Shown here piece by piece: positions 60,848 to 64,000 of a stretch of 64,000 nucleotides of DNA (position 1 is its first letter; every line of letters begins with the position of its first letter). The notes below the pieces were generated by a model. It made no database searches. It was not told the origin of the DNA and worked only from the letters and a program-made list of their open reading frames with translations. Source of the DNA: an uncultured Bacilli bacterium (GTDB lineage Bacteria; Bacillota_I; Bacilli_A; RF39; UBA660); contig CAKOUW010000001.1 of assembly GCA_934120715.1 (NCBI GenBank), forward strand, positions 248,001 through 312,000, in the 5' to 3' direction. The position numbers were made by a program, and so were the translations under genes.

Positions 60848-60922
60848 TGGTGTCCAAGACAGGAATCGAACCTGTATCATTTCCTTCGGAGGGAAATATT
60901 TTATCCATTAAAATACCTGGAC
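60848..60922 (-). tRNA. tRNA-Arg (anticodon CCG)
   Basis: Acceptor GTCCAGG / CTTGGAC-type pairing with ACCA, anticodon stem TTTCC / GGAAA around loop CTCCGAA, T arm ACAGG-TTCGATT-CCTGT. Anticodon CCG reads CGG, a rare codon in AT-rich genomes. Confidence 0.9.
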
Positions 60923-60930
60923 ATGAAGGG

Positions 60931-61428
60931 CTATGACTCGGTACATGTTGTACCAAATTTTTCAGCAAAACTCCTCCATGTTACTACTTTTACTTTGCCA
61001 TCTTCAATTACGTTATCTTCACTACCCTCTATTTCTAATAATTTATCAGTATCTATTTTTGCATAATTAATAGTCGTCTCACTGCTTACAGTATTATTAT
61101 TTCTTGTTATGGTATTATCATAATATTTTAGATTTTTATAATTCGCAAAAATATTTTTATAAGCATTTTCATAAGTATCCAATATACTATTATCATCAGA
61201 AGTAATTTCTTCCTTGGAATGTAGCTGGGTAATATATCCATCCTTATAATTTATCTCATAACTAAACTTAGCTGTTCCACCATCTAGTACACCCTCTCTA
61301 GAACACTTTAGTGTGCCTTTACCACTATATAGGGTTACTTTGCTATCCTTTCCACATCCAGTTATTAATACAGGAATGAGTAATAATATAAGTATTAAAC
61401 TAATCTTTTGGTACTTCTTCATCTTCAT
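60931..61428 (-). CDS. Lipoprotein of unknown function
   Basis: 165 residues. Signal peptide with basic start (KMKKYQK), hydrophobic core and lipobox LITGC (Cys about 25). The mature part has two further Cys (LKCSREG and the C-terminal TTCTES), suggesting a disulfide. Ribosome site AGGAAG; the gene overlaps the DUF1003 gene by 29 bases and so is co-translated with it. Anchored on the outer face of the membrane. Confidence 0.75.
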   Translation of the reverse strand: MKMKKYQKISLILILLLIPVLITGCGKDSKVTLYSGKGTLKCSREGVLDGGTAKFSYEINYKDGYITQLHSKEEITSDDNSILDTYENAYKNIFANYKNLKYYDNTITRNNNTVSSETTINYAKIDTDKLLEIEGSEDNVIEDGKVKVVTWRSFAEKFGTTCTES

Positions 61429-61945
61429 TTTTTACTTCCTTTTCTAATAGTAATTTTTCTAGCTTTTGTTGGTTTTTAATTATTTCATTTATATGATCGT
61501 GTAAGCTTTCTAAAATTAGTTCACTTTTTAGATCTGTTCTATAATCATTTTGGTTTCTTAAGCTATCTTTTTTAGCCTGTCTATTTTGACTCATCATTAT
61601 AATTGGAGCTTGAATGGCAGCAATGCATGATAAGACTAAATTTAATAATATAAAAGGATATGGATCAATTTGAGACTCTTCGCTTAAAATGGATGTATTT
61701 AAAATGATCCAAAATACTAAAAAGCCAACAAATAAAAGGATAAATAACCAACTTCCAGCCACTTCACTTACTTTATCGGCTAACTTGTCTTTCCATGTTA
61801 ATTTTATTTCTTCTTGCTTATCAACATCTATTGAAATAGGTTGATCTACTAATAGATCTAATAACTCTTCCTCATCTTGAGCATCTAATTCATTATTCTT
61901 TAAAAGCATCTTTACAATTTCTTTTTTAGTTCTTCTTTTTTCCAT
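61400..61945 (-). CDS. DUF1003 membrane protein
   Basis: About 181 residues from the ATG at 61945; no strong ribosome site, and upstream in-frame ATGs are less plausible. Signature: LTWKDKLADKVSEVAGSWLFILLFVGFLVFWIILN, then DPYPFILLNLVLSCIAAIQAPIIMMSQNRQAKKDSLRNQNDY, followed by a coiled-coil tail. Two membrane helices. DUF1003 proteins are often linked to cation transport, but the function is unknown. Confidence 0.85.
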   Translation of the reverse strand: MEKRRTKKEIVKMLLKNNELDAQDEEELLDLLVDQPISIDVDKQEEIKLTWKDKLADKVSEVAGSWLFILLFVGFLVFWIILNTSILSEESQIDPYPFILLNLVLSCIAAIQAPIIMMSQNRQAKKDSLRNQNDYRTDLKSELILESLHDHINEIIKNQQKLEKLLLEKEVKNEDEEVPKD

Positions 61946-61985
61946 ATAATTTCGAGTTTTAAACTCTATACACCTCACATATATA

Positions 61986-62774
61986 TTATAAAAATATTTT
62001 AATATTATCAATAACTATTTTATATATTTCTTCATCTAATGTATTTAAAAAGCCATGATTTACTAATTCTAGTTCTAGTATTTTAGATCTATTTTTACAT
62101 ATTTTGAAAAACTCTTTATTCTCTTTATATAGTGGATCTGATGTACCTATAATTATTAGACATTTACTATTATTTTTATAGTTTTCATTTAAAAGAGGAA
62201 AAATCTTGTTTTCACTTTTTGAATATGCAGAAAAGTATGTTTTTAAATTAGATATTAAATTGGCCCTGTAATAAATTTCATTTTCTTCTAGCATTTTCTT
62301 ATATTTACCACCAACAGGGGGATAAAATAAAATCTTTTTATTTTTGCATTTAATATTAGCAATAATATTGGCACCAGATGATGCTCCCATTAAAATAATA
62401 TTAGAAGTTTCTACGCCTTCTTCTTTTAATTTAGTAATTAAATATTTTATAGTTTTTTTAGCTAAAATATAAAGATTTCTATATGTTAGTTCATCATAAT
62501 CAAGACTTATGATTAGAGTACCAGTTTTAATAGCTAAATCCTTACAAAAGTCATTTTTATTACTTGGCTTAGTTATTTTAGGATCCTCAGGTATATAAAT
62601 AATTATTTTATCTATCTTTGATACTTTATTTGGATAAAATATTAATAATGGAGATAGATTATCCTCTAATACAATTCTATAATTAGAAATATTTTTTTTA
62701 GAGATGGTTGGATGAATTATTTCGTGCACTGTTCTATATAGCCTATATTTATCTTCAACTTTATTATACGTCAT
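61986..62774 (-). CDS. Alpha/beta hydrolase
   Basis: About 262 residues from the ATG at 62774 (GGTGATG). Nucleophile motif GASSGANII (GxSxG, Ser near 128), acid in GTSDPLYKE and His in VNHGFLN. The first strand PNKVSKIDKIIIYIPEDP is also typical. The oxyanion-type HGGG motif of the esterase IV group is not visible, so substrate class is open. No signal peptide. Confidence 0.75.
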   Translation of the reverse strand: MTYNKVEDKYRLYRTVHEIIHPTISKKNISNYRIVLEDNLSPLLIFYPNKVSKIDKIIIYIPEDPKITKPSNKNDFCKDLAIKTGTLIISLDYDELTYRNLYILAKKTIKYLITKLKEEGVETSNIILMGASSGANIIANIKCKNKKILFYPPVGGKYKKMLEENEIYYRANLISNLKTYFSAYSKSENKIFPLLNENYKNNSKCLIIIGTSDPLYKENKEFFKICKNRSKILELELVNHGFLNTLDEEIYKIVIDNIKIFL

Positions 62775-62862
62775 TAACATCACCATTTTAATTTTAACAT
62801 AAATGAGTTAAGATAATTAGAAAAAACTAGTTACTTGACAGTATTTTAGATTATTTTACATA

Positions 62863-63183
62863 TTAATTATTTACGGCTTTATTTACTTCTTGGAAAATGG
62901 AATTCATAATTTTATTAAAACCTTTTTCAATATAATTTGATATTTTCATACCCATATGAGATAAATTATTATTATAATTTTTTTCTTCTAATAAATAGTC
63001 TTTAGCATTAATCTTTTTTCCAGCAGAAACATCGGCTTCAAACCTTTTAATAGCATCTTCTGTTAAAGTTGTTTTTTTACTTTCTGTATATTCGTAGTAG
63101 CCACTCATTTGTGTGATATAAAGTGATAGAAATAATACTATTAAGGTTATGCCTAGAATTCTAATAATATTTTTACCCTTCAT
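62863..63183 (-). CDS. Small membrane protein after spoIIP, 106 residues
   Basis: From the ATG at 63183, placed 10 bases after GGAGGTG; an in-frame TTG at 63192 is too close. N-terminal membrane helix (about 8-24), then a polar outer domain (YYEYTESKKTTLTEDAIKRFEADVSAGKKINAKDYL). Overlaps the spoIIP stop by 11 bases, so it is coupled to spoIIP. I recall a similar small protein behind spoIIP in other low-GC gut Firmicutes, but no name. Confidence 0.6.
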   Translation of the reverse strand: MKGKNIIRILGITLIVLFLSLYITQMSGYYEYTESKKTTLTEDAIKRFEADVSAGKKINAKDYLLEEKNYNNNLSHMGMKISNYIEKGFNKIMNSIFQEVNKAVNN

Positions 63184-64000
63184 TTTTTCCAATCACCTCC
63201 AAAAAGCAATCTGCAAAAGCAAGGGTAGAATTTAATACTTCTGATGGGGTATTATCTACTCCACCTATTTCAATTAAAATTGCTTGGGGAGAAAAATCTT
63301 GATTATAGACACCGTTTACTCCTACACCGCCTTTTTGATATATCCCTTTTGATAGACCGGGATATTTTTTATTCATCTCATCATTGATCATATTAGTAAA
63401 AGCAAGATTTTTTTCATAATTAGGATTTTCTAGACCAATTAAAAATATGGTTTTAGCATAACTTTTATCATTTATTTTAACGGTAGTTCTTTCCTTAGTT
63501 AGACTATCCCTATGAACATCAATAAAATATATTAGACTTGGATTATCATTTTTAGCCTTTTCCATTAGAATTCTACTTGCTTTATAACTATTGTTGTAAC
63601 GCCAATTATTTTGATTTAATACTTCTTTAATACTAGCTTCCTCAACTATAGTTTTATAATTATTTTTATTAAATACTTCTTCTAAAATGTAGTCATTCAT
63701 AGTAACAGTGGGTTTTATAGTAAAATCAATAAAAGTACTTCCACTATATTCTTCTGTTTGATGTGAATTATAAATATATATTAGAGGATCTGAGGTACTA
63801 TTATTATTAGATAAATTTTTATCTTTATTTTTTATTACTTCTATCTTTTGATCATAGTTATTTTCTATAAATAAAACGGGAGTATTAAGTGTTTCATTAA
63901 TAAATGATTTTAATTTCTTAGTTATAGTTGATTCTTTACTAGTATAATTATTACTATTTATTAGTAATTCAACAAATTCTTTATCAGTTATCTTAATACT
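63173..64000 (-). CDS. spoIIP: SpoIIP, stage II sporulation amidase/endopeptidase, C-terminal part (5' end outside window)
   Basis: The frame is open to the window edge at 64000. Motifs are PLIYIYNSHQTEEY (His and Glu of the zinc site, before the internal ATG at 63700), YFIDVHRDS and FSPQAILIEIGGVDNTPSEV near the end. SpoIIP is the amidase and endopeptidase of the DMP engulfment complex with SpoIID and SpoIIM. The downstream small gene overlaps its end. The missing N-terminus includes the membrane anchor. Confidence 0.92.
   Translation of the reverse strand, partial: SIKITDKEFVELLINSNNYTSKESTITKKLKSFINETLNTPVLFIENNYDQKIEVIKNKDKNLSNNNSTSDPLIYIYNSHQTEEYSGSTFIDFTIKPTVTMNDYILEEVFNKNNYKTIVEEASIKEVLNQNNWRYNNSYKASRILMEKAKNDNPSLIYFIDVHRDSLTKERTTVKINDKSYAKTIFLIGLENPNYEKNLAFTNMINDEMNKKYPGLSKGIYQKGGVGVNGVYNQDFSPQAILIEIGGVDNTPSEVLNSTLAFADCFLEVIGKNEG

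Noticed and set aside
1..64000. Mycoplasma-type code (TGA = Trp), suggested by the low GC
   Set aside because: Trp is TGG throughout, and spoIIGA ends in TGA overlapping the sigE start.

Overview
The window is AT-rich DNA from a spore-forming member of the Bacillota, probably an uncultured gut Bacilli/Erysipelotrichia-like lineage. This placement is inferred from low GC, strong AGGAGG ribosome sites, short genes, sigE/spoIIGA/spoIVB/spoIIM/spoIIP, a T-box leader and typical Firmicutes neighbourhoods. Trp is encoded by TGG and TGA ends at least one gene (spoIIGA), so the code is standard, not the mycoplasma code.

Layout. 1-15.3 kb is core housekeeping DNA, mostly on the plus strand: the 3' end of murC, an AI-2E family permease, an alanine T-box leading two P-loop kinases, alaS and holA, then DUF3137/lemA, an RsuA-type pseudouridine synthase, rarA (minus), xerD-deoB and a transglutaminase-like protein. 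15.6-17.3 kb is a very AT-rich scar with a decayed replication-initiator gene and an XRE regulator with its own palindromic operator. 17.3-41.6 kb is mainly minus strand: spoIIM, a metallo-hydrolase, a heterodimeric ABC exporter with its TetR repressor, YfhO, a LysR regulator, a P-loop/CYTH-like fusion, spoIIGA-sigE, a DUF421 protein, spoIVB, nusB-xseA-xseB, mutS, a GH25 lysozyme and gltX. Two inverted copies (about 370 bp) of an IS200/IS605-type remnant that keep only the ends and the last codons of tnpB lie at 19.9 and 42.0 kb.

42.3-48.1 kb carries a spore-envelope-like cluster (five LysM domains; a carboxypeptidase-regulatory-like protein; a SpoIID-like protein with three peptidoglycan-binding repeats), a PAP2 phosphatase and unknowns. 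48.1-57.4 kb is accessory: a membrane-flavodoxin fusion, a macro-like protein, a broken pyroglutamyl-peptidase-like gene, a three-gene cassette (unknown protein, TcmP-like protein, radical-SAM protein with three cysteines), a MobV relaxase next to a hairpin-rich probable oriT, and a large serine recombinase preceded by a promoter, a 23-codon leader ORF and an intrinsic terminator. This resembles an integrative mobilizable element of the Tn4451/LSR-MobV kind. 57.5-64 kb returns to chromosomal genes with scattered tRNAs, decayed genes (VanZ-like and another) and the 3' part of spoIIP.

Six tRNA genes are visible: Glu(CTC), Gln(CTG), Met(CAT), Thr(GGT), Thr(CGT) and Arg(CCG). The most interesting material is the TcmP/radical-SAM cassette, the attenuator-like leader of the recombinase, and the paired tnpB-less transposon remnants that may still encode omega-RNA-like transcripts. 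All functional calls were made by reading motifs; no database search was run.
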